Positions 45,426 to 54,900 of a stretch of DNA of 64,000 bases are shown piece by piece. The position numbers and the translations under genes are program-made. Under the pieces are notes generated by a model that was not told where the DNA came from, searched no databases, and saw nothing but the letters and a program-made list of their open reading frames with translations. Positions within the stretch are counted from its first letter, which is position 1, and each line of letters opens with the position of its first letter. This DNA comes from Sphingobacteriales bacterium 39-19. GTDB lineage: Bacteria > Bacteroidota > Bacteroidia > Chitinophagales > Chitinophagaceae. The stretch covers positions 62,001 through 126,000 of the forward strand of contig MKTX01000006.1 of assembly GCA_001898465.1 (NCBI GenBank), in the 5' to 3' direction.

Positions 45426-47585
45426 TTATAACTGTATATTCAGGCCCAGTATAAAATTTCGGGGCGCCATGGGGAAATAATAATTTTCGGTAGTTAATTC
45501 CGAGTTATTTATGTAACTATAGGTGTAGCCGTTGGCTTCATATTTACCTGATAAAAGATTATTGATACCGGCAAATACATGCAGTTCTGTAATTTTTAAT
45601 TTTTTAAATGTATAATCCACCCGGAGGTCTTGTACATAATGCGGGTTTATACTTTTCAATTTGTTGTTTGTATTATCCAGGTACTGCCGGCTTACAAAGG
45701 ATTGTTGCAGGCTTATATCAAACAAAGAGACAGGCGTAAACACAATGCCAAAATTGGCTACCACGGCAGGAGAAAAGGCAATATCTGTATTTGTATAATG
45801 GGTTGCAATCTGTCCGCCATTATCGTAATCATCTATAAAAGCGGTAAACCGGGGGATCTTATTTTTACTTAACGCCAGGTTTCCATTCAGAGACAACCCC
45901 GGTATGGGTTTTGCTGAAAAAGTAAGTTCAGCACCGGCCCGGTAGCTGTTTTTGATATTAAAACGGGTTACGGCACCTACATCATTTATTTGCCCGGTAG
46001 GAATTAACTGGTCTTTATACAGCATGTAATAAAGTGTTATTCCCCATTGTACATCCTTAGCTTTTTGTTCCAGCCCAAGTTCAAAGTCATTCAGTTTTTC
46101 GGGCCTGGGTTGTTGCTGCAGGCCTGCTTCAAAATCATCCCGGTTGGGTTCTTTGGATGCCCGGCTATAAGAAAAGTAAATATTTGTTTTTAGATGGGTA
46201 TAACTCAATCCTATTTTAGGATTAAAAAAATGGTATTGATTATTTATAAATAAAGCCGGGTTATCTCTAAAACCATTGATTTGGTAATCTACCTGCCGGT
46301 ATTGTAAATCTGCAAATGTTTGCCAATGCGTATTCAACCTTTCAGTCCATTTGCTGTAAATATTAAAATCGTTTTTATGGGCATTTACATTATACCAGCG
46401 AAAGGCTTTTGAAACCGGGGCGCCCACTGCATTCCAAATAATTTTTCCATAGTGCTTTCCATCATATTGTAAAATGGCCCCGCCTACAATAAGTTGTCTT
46501 TGATAGCTATTATACTGACCTGAAAAGATGGCTCCATAAAAATAATTATCCAGCCATAGCTGCCGTACTAAATCAGTTTGTGTGAGGGTATCATTGCCCT
46601 GTATATAATTGGGCAGTTTATATTTTGCAAAAGAAGCATTCGCTTTATATTGTTCATAATATCCCTTACCCCTGGTAAGAAAAGCAGCCACATTTGCTTT
46701 CCAGCGGCTATTAAAAGCATGGTTGTAAAAAAGCTGGTAATGGTTTTGCCAATAATTATCTGTTTCATTGGCATAAGGGGTGCCCGGTTTTTCGGTGCCC
46801 GCACTATTATAGCGGCGATTCGTTTGTAATAAATATTCAGGAACACCATCCCATGCCTGGTACGTTTTTTCTTTACCTGATATAAAATTAAAACGCAATG
46901 AATTTTTAGGATTGATATAGGCCAGGCTACCGAAAAATGAATATAACCGGCTTGCCGCCCGGTCAATATAACCATCGCTGCGGATATGGCTCAGCCGGGC
47001 ATCCAGGGTAAAATGTTTTTTTAACAATCCACTGTTCAGGTTCAATGTATTTTTAAAGCTATGGTAAGAACCCATCGTGTTATGAATAGATAATTTTTTA
47101 TTTTTTTCAATCTCATTAGTGCCGATATTAATGGAAGCGCCGAATGCTCCCGAACCGTTTGATGAAGTACCTACACCTCTTTGCACCTGGATATTTGAGG
47201 CACTGGATGCGATATCGGGCATATCTACAAAAAAACTGCCCTGGCTTTCTGCATCATTAAAGGGAATACCATTTAGCGTAATATTTATGCGGGTTGCATC
47301 AGTACCCCGTATTCGTAAATTGGTATAGCCAATGCCATTGCCAGCATCTGAATTTACGGTCACGCCCGGAACTCCTTTTAAAATAAAGGGAAGGTCCTGG
47401 CCAATATTATTTTTTTCAATTTCATTTTTTGATAAATTGGTTTTTGTAACAGGCATTCGGTCAGTTGCCCTGATGGCAATGAGTTCAACCGGTTGCAGGA
47501 GGGTAGTATCCTGTAAAGAAGAGGGCTGGGCTGCTGCCTGCACCGCCAGGGCACAGCAAAAGCTTACTGCGAAGAGCTTTGTCAT
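45426..47585 (-). CDS. TonB-dependent outer-membrane receptor, probable thiamin or thiamin phosphate importer
   Basis: About 719 residues using the ATG at 47583-47585, which begins MTKLFAVSFCCALAVQAAAQ, a signal peptide. A longer frame starting at 47657 would read through the TPP riboswitch and is rejected. The plug domain contains LPFILKGVPGVTVNSDAGNG and INITLNGIPFNDAESQGSFF; the rest is a beta-barrel with an aromatic C-terminal end (RNFILGLNIQL). There is no CarboxypepD-like N-terminal domain, which is unlike SusC. Since the transcript carries a TPP riboswitch just upstream, the substrate is inferred to be thiamin or its phosphates; related riboswitch-regulated outer-membrane receptors are known in Bacteroides. 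No inner-membrane transporter or thiamin gene is next to it. Confidence 0.88.
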   Translation of the reverse strand: MTKLFAVSFCCALAVQAAAQPSSLQDTTLLQPVELIAIRATDRMPVTKTNLSKNEIEKNNIGQDLPFILKGVPGVTVNSDAGNGIGYTNLRIRGTDATRINITLNGIPFNDAESQGSFFVDMPDIASSASNIQVQRGVGTSSNGSGAFGASINIGTNEIEKNKKLSIHNTMGSYHSFKNTLNLNSGLLKKHFTLDARLSHIRSDGYIDRAASRLYSFFGSLAYINPKNSLRFNFISGKEKTYQAWDGVPEYLLQTNRRYNSAGTEKPGTPYANETDNYWQNHYQLFYNHAFNSRWKANVAAFLTRGKGYYEQYKANASFAKYKLPNYIQGNDTLTQTDLVRQLWLDNYFYGAIFSGQYNSYQRQLIVGGAILQYDGKHYGKIIWNAVGAPVSKAFRWYNVNAHKNDFNIYSKWTERLNTHWQTFADLQYRQVDYQINGFRDNPALFINNQYHFFNPKIGLSYTHLKTNIYFSYSRASKEPNRDDFEAGLQQQPRPEKLNDFELGLEQKAKDVQWGITLYYMLYKDQLIPTGQINDVGAVTRFNIKNSYRAGAELTFSAKPIPGLSLNGNLALSKNKIPRFTAFIDDYDNGGQIATHYTNTDIAFSPAVVANFGIVFTPVSLFDISLQQSFVSRQYLDNTNNKLKSINPHYVQDLRVDYTFKKLKITELHVFAGINNLLSGKYEANGYTYSYINNSELTTENYYFPMAPRNFILGLNIQL

Positions 47586-47639
47586 ATTACCGATATTTTT
47601 GCTGAAGTTCCGGGCTATGAAGCCCAGCCGTGTGATATT

Positions 47640-47716
47640 TACTCCCTTCGCAGGCATTATCCTGTTCAGGTTATCGGGTGTAATCTCAGCCCCACACCTG
47701 GAGCACCCCGGAAATT
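47640..47716 (-). promoter_or_regulatory. TPP (THI-box) riboswitch
   Basis: On the minus strand, from high to low coordinates: GGGGTGC (47709-47703), GGCTGAGAT (47691-47683), ACACCC, AACCTGAACAGGATAATGCC with GATAATGCC at 47661-47653, and GAAGGGA (47649-47643). These are the conserved blocks of the TPP aptamer in correct order and spacing. A hairpin CTGGGCT/AGCCCGG around 47611-47628 lies between aptamer and start codon and could be the expression platform. It controls the TonB-dependent receptor. Confidence 0.93.
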
Positions 47717-47739
47717 CAGGTTTGTGAATAATCTACCTG

Positions 47740-47747
47740 CAAATTTA
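47740..47747 (-). promoter_or_regulatory. -7 box for riboswitch and receptor transcript (TAAATTTG, minus strand)
   Basis: Plus-strand reading CAAATTTA; a start about 7 bases downstream would place the riboswitch at the 5' end of the mRNA. Confidence 0.6.
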
Positions 47748-47820
47748 GGTTATTTTTAAAAGATGAGGGTATTATTGTAACAAAAACAGAGTCCCATTCG
47801 TATAGCACAAAAGTATAGTC

Positions 47821-48546
47821 ATGAAAAAAATAATTTTTATTCTTCTTTGTTTTTGGGGTACCGCCGCCCTGGCGCAAAATGGCGTGGTAGAATTCGATAG
47901 AAATGCGTTGGAAAGGCCCATTTCGGGCAGTTTTAGCAGTGTACAGGTTTCTACCGGGGTAGAATTAATGATTACCCAGGCCGATGAAATAAAATTGGCA
48001 GTAAGTATGGCCGATACGATGTATGCTGACCAGTTTAAAACAGAAGTAAAAGACGGGGTGCTCAAAATTTATTTTGATTACAAGCAATTAGGAAAGAAAT
48101 TATTTAAAGATAAAAAGCTAAAAGCTTATTTAGCAGTAAAAGACTTATCTAAAATAAAAGGTTCCAGTGGAGCACGGGTTATTTTTACCAACCCCTTTCA
48201 TGCGGATGAGATGGAGCTTCATTTTTCAAGTGGCGCTATGGCTACCGGAAAACTCGTATCAAAAATGCTTAGTATAGATGTAAACAGTGGAGCCCTCATT
48301 CATATATCGGGTAATGCTAACGAGGTAACACTAGCTGCCAGCAGCGGCGCCCAAATAAAAGGTTACGATTTGATTGCCGGCAATTGCCATGCGAAAGCCA
48401 GTAGTGGGGGTGAAGCTACTATTAGCGTAACAGATGCACTCAAGGCCAGGGCCAATAGCGGGGGTAGTATTCATTATAAAGGTTCTGTAAGTAATATTGA
48501 AGCCAATACAGGAACGGGCGGAACCGTTAAAAGAGCTAATATTTAA
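47821..48546 (+). CDS. Secreted DUF2807 (head GIN domain) protein, copy 1
   Basis: 241 residues with a signal peptide ending near ALAQ (residue 19). The mature part contains RPISGSFSSVQVSTGVELMI then SGARVIFTNPF, and repeated SGA/SGG turns (SSGAMATGKLVSKM, NSGALIHISG, SSGAQIKGYD, SSGGEATISV, NSGGSIHYKG), the regular repeat of the DUF2807 beta-solenoid. Related proteins are anchored or released outside the cell. It is followed after 11 bp by a paralogue. Role unknown. Confidence 0.85.
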   Translation: MKKIIFILLCFWGTAALAQNGVVEFDRNALERPISGSFSSVQVSTGVELMITQADEIKLAVSMADTMYADQFKTEVKDGVLKIYFDYKQLGKKLFKDKKLKAYLAVKDLSKIKGSSGARVIFTNPFHADEMELHFSSGAMATGKLVSKMLSIDVNSGALIHISGNANEVTLAASSGAQIKGYDLIAGNCHAKASSGGEATISVTDALKARANSGGSIHYKGSVSNIEANTGTGGTVKRANI

Positions 48547-48557
48547 AATAATAAACT

Positions 48558-49283
48558 ATGAAAAATATTTATTGCTTATTCATTTTTATCCTGATTAGCA
48601 ATGGGGTAACATTTGCTCAAAAGCAATTTGTAATTGATCCCAATGCATCGCCCCGTGAGCTTAGCGGAACTTTTACAAAAATTAAAATTTCAGGGGGTAT
48701 TGATTTATATATTAGCCAGTCAGAAAACGAAGGGATGGCAGTGAGTGCTTCAGAAGATAAATACAAGGAAAATATCAAAACCGTTATTCAAAACGGGGAA
48801 CTTAATATTTCTTATCAAAATATATCCGGTGCCTGGGAAAGAGGAAAGAAAAAATTAAGAGTTTACTTAGCCATGAAAACATTAGAACACCTGGAGGCTT
48901 CGGGCGCCAGTAATGTGGTAATTGCCGGTACTTTAAAGGCATCCAGCTTTACATTGCGCTTGTCTGGCGCCAGTGATTTTACAGGCGATATTAACGCCGA
49001 TATTTTAAATATAGAGGCAAGTGGCGCCAGTGATACAAAAATCAGTGGCAGTGCAGAAGAGTTTAATGCAACCTGCAGTGGGGCCAGCGATATTAAAGGC
49101 ATGGAGCTTAAAACCGGGATATGTAAAGTAGTGGCCAGTGGCGCTTCGGATATTTACATCAGTGTATCCAAAGAATTAACAGGCAAGGCCAGTGGCGCCA
49201 GCAGTATCTTTTACAAAGGAAATCCCGGTGTAAAACAAGTAGAGAGTTCAGGGGCAAGTACCATTGCTTTAAGAAACAGGTAA
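48558..49283 (+). CDS. Secreted DUF2807 (head GIN domain) protein, copy 2
   Basis: Also 241 residues with a signal peptide ending near TFAQ. It is a diverged tandem paralogue of the preceding gene: the start RELSGTFTKIKISGGIDLYI has the same place as RPISGSFSSVQVSTGVELMI, and a repeat built around SGAS occurs about every 15-22 residues (EASGASNVVIAG, LRLSGASDFTG, EASGASDTKIS, CSGASDIKG, ASGASDIYIS, ASGASSIFYKG, SGASTIALR). The repeats are more regular than in copy 1. It ends 44 bp before the initiator tRNA gene. Confidence 0.85.
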   Translation: MKNIYCLFIFILISNGVTFAQKQFVIDPNASPRELSGTFTKIKISGGIDLYISQSENEGMAVSASEDKYKENIKTVIQNGELNISYQNISGAWERGKKKLRVYLAMKTLEHLEASGASNVVIAGTLKASSFTLRLSGASDFTGDINADILNIEASGASDTKISGSAEEFNATCSGASDIKGMELKTGICKVVASGASDIYISVSKELTGKASGASSIFYKGNPGVKQVESSGASTIALRNR

Positions 49284-49291
49284 ACTATTTA

Positions 49292-49323
49292 TTTGGCTCG
49301 TGAGTACCAAAAGCTTATCTTTG
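49292..49323 (+). promoter_or_regulatory. Complete Bacteroidota promoter of tRNA-fMet (TTTG-N20-TATCTTTG)
   Basis: TTTG at 49292-49295 and TATCTTTG at 49316-49323, separated by 20 bp, the only promoter in the window with a recognisable -33 element at about the expected spacing. The tRNA begins at 49327. Confidence 0.8.
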
Positions 49324-49326
49324 CAG

Positions 49327-49398
<72 letters not shown>

Positions 49399-49487
49399 CA
49401 TTTTTAAGCGCTTGTTTTTACAAGTGCTTTTTTTATCTCACAGGTAACACAGTAGCCAGGCAAGGCATATTTGTGTTTAAACTAATT

Positions 49488-49495
49488 TACATTTG
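49488..49495 (+). promoter_or_regulatory. -7 box (TACATTTG) of era
   Basis: Perfect TAnnTTTG 25 bp before the era ATG. Right behind it the 5' end of the transcript can form a CCGGG/CCCGG hairpin at 49496-49512 with a 7-base loop. Confidence 0.6.
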
Positions 49496-49520
49496 CCGGG
49501 ATTAAAACCCGGTATTTTTC

Positions 49521-50390
49521 ATGAAATCAGGATTTGTTAACATATTTGGTAAGCCTAATGCAGGAAAGAGTACCCTACTGAATGCATTGATGGGCGAGAA
49601 AATGGCTATTGTTTCACATAAAGTGCAGACGACCCGGCATCGCATAAAAGGGATTTTAAATACGGATGAATACCAGGTTATTTTCTCTGATACACCCGGC
49701 ATTATAGATCCCCGGTATAAGTTGCATGAAAAAATGATGCAAGCGGTAAAATCCGGTTTAGAAGATGCAGATATTGCATTGCTGATTGCAGATGTAAATG
49801 ATGACCCCCAAGAAATCAATGAAATATTTAAAAACCTGCATTTAAAAGTTCCGTCTATTGTCGTTTTAAATAAGATAGATTCTATAAAAAATAATCAAAA
49901 AATAGAAACCCTTACCCAATTTTTTTCGGCACAGCCGTATGTCAAGGATGTGATTGCCGTATCTGCCTTAAAGAAAGCGGGGCTCGATGTATTGTTAAAC
50001 AAAATTGTGGACTTGCTCCCCGAGGGCGCCCCATTTTATGAAGGTGATGATTTGAGTGATATGCCGGTAAAGTTTTTTGTAAGCGAAATAATAAGAGAAA
50101 AAGTGTTTGAATTATTTCATGAAGAAATTCCTTACCACACTGCTGTTATGGTGCAGGAGTACAAGGAAAAATCGACCCTTACCAAAATACGGGCAGATAT
50201 TATTGTACAGCGTGAAACACAAAAGTCAATATTATTAGGCGATAAAGGAAGTATGATAAAAAAATTAGGCACCCTGGCCAGGCAAGATATTGAAGCATTT
50301 ATTGGAAATAAAGTGTTTTTAGAATTATATGTAAAAGTGAGGCCAAAGTGGAGAGACAATGAGCTTTACTTAAAAGAATATGGATATTAA
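49521..50390 (+). CDS. era: GTPase Era
   Basis: Essential GTPase that matures the small ribosomal subunit by binding the 3' end of 16S rRNA. 289 residues: G1 GKPNAGKST, switch I KVQTTRHRIKGIL, G3 DTPGI, G4 NKID, and a C-terminal KH domain with a basic ILLGDKGSMIKKLGTLARQD block and FLELYVKVRPKWRDNELYLK. The length is usual. It is followed 43 bp later by der; an inverted repeat lies between. Confidence 0.97.
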   Translation: MKSGFVNIFGKPNAGKSTLLNALMGEKMAIVSHKVQTTRHRIKGILNTDEYQVIFSDTPGIIDPRYKLHEKMMQAVKSGLEDADIALLIADVNDDPQEINEIFKNLHLKVPSIVVLNKIDSIKNNQKIETLTQFFSAQPYVKDVIAVSALKKAGLDVLLNKIVDLLPEGAPFYEGDDLSDMPVKFFVSEIIREKVFELFHEEIPYHTAVMVQEYKEKSTLTKIRADIIVQRETQKSILLGDKGSMIKKLGTLARQDIEAFIGNKVFLELYVKVRPKWRDNELYLKEYGY

Positions 50391-50391
50391 T

Positions 50392-50411
50392 GATGGTTTT
50401 TAAAAACCATC
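50392..50411 (+). repeat. Perfect 20-bp palindrome between era and der
   Basis: GATGGTTTTT followed by AAAAACCATC directly after the era stop. As RNA it makes an 8-bp hairpin with a TTAA loop but lacks a T run, so it is not a typical terminator. It might be an mRNA stability element or operator; no function shown. Confidence 0.35.
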
Positions 50412-50433
50412 TCTAAAATAATAATTACAAAAA

Positions 50434-51744
50434 ATGAGTTTTACAGTAGCAATAACAGGCAGGCCCAATGTGGGGAAAAGTACATTTTTCAACCGGTTGT
50501 TAGAACAAAGAAAAGCCATTGTGGATGACATAAGCGGCGTAACCAGGGACCGGCAGTACGGGGTAACCGAGTGGAATGGCAAATCGTTTAATGTAATTGA
50601 TACCGGTGGTTTTGTTTCCGGGAGCGATGATGTGTTTGAACGTGAGATTCGCAAACAAGTTCATATTGCCATGGATGAGGCCAATGTGATTGTTTTTATG
50701 ACCGATGTAACTACCGGCATCACCAACCTGGATGAGAGTATGGCAGATATGCTGCGGAAAAGTAAGAAGCCCGTTTTCCTGGTAGTGAATAAAGTGGATA
50801 ATCATACCCGGCTTATGGAGGCCAGTGAATTTTATAGCCTGGGTTTTGAACATATTTTCTTTTTATCTTCCATCAGTGGCAGTGGTACCGGTGAGTTGCT
50901 GGATGCCATTACAGATCTCATGAAAGACACCGATGAAGAAATATCAACCGGTGAAGAACTGCCTAAGTTTGCAATCATTGGTCAGCCCAATGTTGGTAAA
51001 TCTTCCTTATTAAATGCATTAACAGGCCAGGAAAGAACCATTGTAAGTGATATTGCCGGAACCACCCGGGACACCATTCATACCCGGTATAATCTATTTA
51101 ATAAAGATTTTATTTTAATTGATACTGCCGGCATTCGCCGTAAGGCAAAAGTTCATGAAGACCTTGAATTTTATTCGGTGATTCGGGCTATAAAAGCGAT
51201 GGATGAAGCAGATGTTTGTTTGCTTATGCTCGATGCAGGCAAAGGAATTACCGCCCAAGATCTAGCCATATTCTCTATGGCTGTAAAAAAGGCCAAGGGG
51301 ATAGTCGTATTAATTAATAAATGGGACTTAATAGAAAAAGAAACCAACACGGCAAGGGATTATGAAAATGAACTCAAGAAAAAATTAGCCCCGTTTAGTG
51401 ATGTGCCCATTTTATTCATTTCAGTAAACAACAAGCAACGGATTTTTAAAACCATAGAAGTGGCACTGGAAGTTTATGCAAACCGGGTAAAGAAAATACC
51501 TACCTCTAAATTGAATGATGTGATGCTAAAAGCTATTGAATCTTATCACCCGCCCGTGGTAAGGGGCAATGCCATTAAAATAAAATATGTTACCCAATTA
51601 CCTACCCATACGCCCAATTTCGCTTTTTTTACCAACTTCCCCGATGATATAAAAGCGCCTTATCGCAATTACCTAGAAAACAAACTAAGAGAAAATTTTA
51701 ATTTTACGGGAGTACCGATAAGGATATTTTTTAGAAAAAAATAA
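50434..51744 (+). CDS. der: GTPase Der (EngA)
   Basis: Tandem GTPase needed for large-subunit assembly. 436 residues: first G domain with GRPNVGKST, then VIDTGGF and NKVD; second with GQPNVGKSSLLNALTGQE, DTAGI and NKWD; a C-terminal KH-like domain (about 350-436) that ends FFRKK. The length is standard. Era and Der, two ribosome-assembly GTPases, sit in tandem here. Confidence 0.98.
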   Translation: MSFTVAITGRPNVGKSTFFNRLLEQRKAIVDDISGVTRDRQYGVTEWNGKSFNVIDTGGFVSGSDDVFEREIRKQVHIAMDEANVIVFMTDVTTGITNLDESMADMLRKSKKPVFLVVNKVDNHTRLMEASEFYSLGFEHIFFLSSISGSGTGELLDAITDLMKDTDEEISTGEELPKFAIIGQPNVGKSSLLNALTGQERTIVSDIAGTTRDTIHTRYNLFNKDFILIDTAGIRRKAKVHEDLEFYSVIRAIKAMDEADVCLLMLDAGKGITAQDLAIFSMAVKKAKGIVVLINKWDLIEKETNTARDYENELKKKLAPFSDVPILFISVNNKQRIFKTIEVALEVYANRVKKIPTSKLNDVMLKAIESYHPPVVRGNAIKIKYVTQLPTHTPNFAFFTNFPDDIKAPYRNYLENKLRENFNFTGVPIRIFFRKK

Positions 51745-51813
51745 AGCATCAAATTATAAAAAATTAAATGCATTTTTTTTTGTAACAAATTCAAAAGAAA
51801 AATTCAATTCCGT

Positions 51814-51821
51814 TATCTTTG
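51814..51821 (+). promoter_or_regulatory. -7 box (TATCTTTG) of the repeat-protein gene
   Basis: Perfect TAnnTTTG about 98 bp before the ATG at 51919; no -33 match in the expected position. Confidence 0.55.
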
Positions 51822-51918
51822 ATACATACTGCTCATGGTTTATCAATCATGAAATATCCATCCTTTATAAAAACCAATCCGTTCATTCGGTTTATTTAAT
51901 TAATTAAAAAGAAAATTT

Positions 51919-54900
51919 ATGAAGCAATTGTACCTTGTTATCCTGGGTTTAATTTTCATGGGATTTGCAAGCGCCCAAAATAATTGTGGCGATGCAATTC
52001 CGATTACAATCCCTTTTAGCAGTGGCAGTGTGACCACTTGCGGAACAGGGAATGATTATCCCGCGGGATCATTTTTTAATGCAAACTATGGAGGAGGGGA
52101 AGATTATGTTTATAAGTTAGATATTTCTACAGTACCCCAAACTTTATTATTTAATTTAGGAGGCGCTGCTACCTACAAAATATTATCATTGCATTCTACT
52201 TGCCCACCCAGCGCTGCCAATGCATTAACTGGTTGGGTTACCAGTTCGGGTACTACCGCTTCAGGTACTTACACTTTTAATACTGCCGGTACCTATTATT
52301 TGTTTGTAGATACCTGGCCATCGCCTAATTGTGGTGCTTTTACCTTAGATGTAACCCTGGCGCCATCCGCCCCGGCCAATGATATTTGCAGTGGCGCTAT
52401 TGATATTCCTGCTGCGGGGCCCTTTCCTTATTTAACCACAGCTGTTAATAATATTTCTGCAACTGATGCTAATGATCCTGCCAATACTTGTAACAGTTAT
52501 GGGCATAAGGGGGTGTGGTTTACATTTACACCGGCCACTACCGGGCAATACAATATTTCAACTTGCCAAAGTGATGCACCGGGCTCTACCATTCCTGATA
52601 ATTTACTTTCCATTTTCACTTCAGCATCTGGTTGTGCAGGTCCTTTCACGCAAGTGATTTGCGATGATGATGCCTGTACTACACTGGCAAACCAGGCTGT
52701 AGTAAATGCTGATTTAACAGCCGGAACTACTTATTATATTTTAGTGTATGGTTACAATACCAATGTAGGAGATGCCCAGCTACGGGTAAGCGCTCCTATT
52801 TCCTGTGCCCCGGTTACAGGCCAAACAGTTTCAGGAATCACATCTTCCGGGGCCAGTGTGAGCTGGACAGGAACGGGTAGTTTTATTGTGGAATATGGCC
52901 CTCAAAATTTCACCCCAGGTACCGGCGCTACAGCAGGCGTAAATGGAACAGTAATTTCACCGGCTACATCTGCCCAGGCTATTTCGGGATTAACACCCAG
53001 TACTCCTTATGATGTATATATTCGCAGGGATTGTAGTTCATCCGGAAGTGGCTATAGTACCAATTCAGCGAAGTTAAGTTTTACAACTACTGCATTACCC
53101 CCTGCAAATGATATTTGCTCCGGTGCCATAGTCATTCCGGCAGCCGGGCCATTCCCCGTATTAACCGCTGTTGTAAATAATTCATCAGCTACTGATACCA
53201 ACGATCCTGTAGGTTCTTGCCAATCCAATGTGCGTAAAGGTTTGTGGTATAGTTTTACGCCCGCTACATCTGGCCAGTATAAATTATCTACTTGCCAGAG
53301 CGATGCGGCAGGTTCTACACTTTCTGATAATGTACTTACTGTTTATACTTCGGCCAGTGGATGTACAGGTCCTTTTACCCAGGTTATTTGTGATGATGAT
53401 GCTTGTACCACTTTGGGCTTGCAGGCGGTAGTTAATGCAGATCTTACAGCCGGCACTACCTATTATATTTTAGTACAGGCTTATAGCAGTGGTACAGGTG
53501 ATGTACAATTATTTGTAGATGCACCGATTGTTTGTGCTGCACCAACGGGGGTTTCTTCCTCAGGCATTACCATGTCTTCAGCCAATATCAACTGGATGGG
53601 TACGGGTACATTCATCCTGGAATACGGGCCTCAAAACTTTACGCCGGGTACAGATGGTACTGCAGGCACCAATGGTACTCTTATCAATCCGGCCACTTCG
53701 CCCCAGGCGATTAATGGCTTAAGTGAAAGCACAGCTTATGATGTGTATATTCGCCGGGATTGTTCTGCTACAGGTTCAGGGTATAGTGCCAATTCCACTA
53801 AAATCAGCTTTACTACTTTATCGGCGCCACCTGCTAATGATTTGTGTAGCGGATCTATTGTAATTCCATCGGCAGGGCCATTTCCGGTATTAACTTCTGT
53901 AGTAAATAATGCTTCTGCTACCGATACCAATGATCCCATTGGCAGTTGCCAGTCTGATGCACACAAAGGAGTATGGTACAGCTTTACACCTGCTACTTCG
54001 GGTACCTACCGGATATCATCCTGCCAAAGTGATGCTCCCGGTTCTACCATATCGGATAATGTGTTAACCGTATATACTTCGGCAAGTGGTTGTGCCGGGC
54101 CTTTCACAGAAGTAAATTGCGATGATGATGCATGTACAACTTATGCTTTACAGGCGGTTGCCAATGCGAATCTTACCGCTGGTACAACTTATTTTATATT
54201 GGTACAGTCATATGGCTCCAGTTCCGGCGATGTTCAATTGCAGGTAGGCCTTCCCCCGGCTCCACCAGCAAATGATGAGTGTATAAATGCGATTCCGATT
54301 TCTTATAACGCAATCTCCACTACAAATGTGCTGGCTACAGAATCTATGGCACCGGGCAGTTGTGCCAGTTTCTCCAGTGTTGCCAATGATGTATGGTACA
54401 AGTTTACTGCAGTACAAAATGGGGATGCAACCGTGGCAATGTCAAATACAAGCCCCAGCCTGGATGCGGTGTTAGAAGTTTTCTCCGGTACTTGCGGGTC
54501 TCTTACAGAAATTGCCTGTAGCGATGATAATGTAGGTGGAGTAGGAGAAACCGCCAACCTTACCGGGTTAGTAAACGGTGAAACTTATTATGTAAGAGTA
54601 TATGGTTATGATGGCGATGAAGGCACATTTGACATCAATGTTTCCGGTGCCGCTGTGCCTATAACCATTGAATATTTTAATGCCTCAAAAGTATCTGTAA
54701 GCAAAAATAATATTGGCTGGAAAGTAAATTGCTCCGGTGGGGGTACTTCTCAATTAATACTTCAAAGAAGTGCAAATGGAACTGACTTTACCGCAATTCA
54801 AACTTTACAGGTTAATCAAAATGGGTGTATTCTGCCTTTTGCTTATACAGATAATTCACCTTTAATTGGTATCAATTATTATCGCCTTAAAGTAAAAGAT

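Noticed and set aside
47586..47657. 24-codon extension of the TonB receptor gene
   Set aside because: It overlaps the 3' end of the TPP riboswitch (conserved GAAGGGA block at 47643-47649) and delays the signal peptide; the ATG at 47585 fits.
52369..54250. Possible CRISPR or satellite array from the repeated DNA
   Set aside because: The repeats are about 730 bp, in frame, and encode domains of one protein, so they are coding repeats without spacers.
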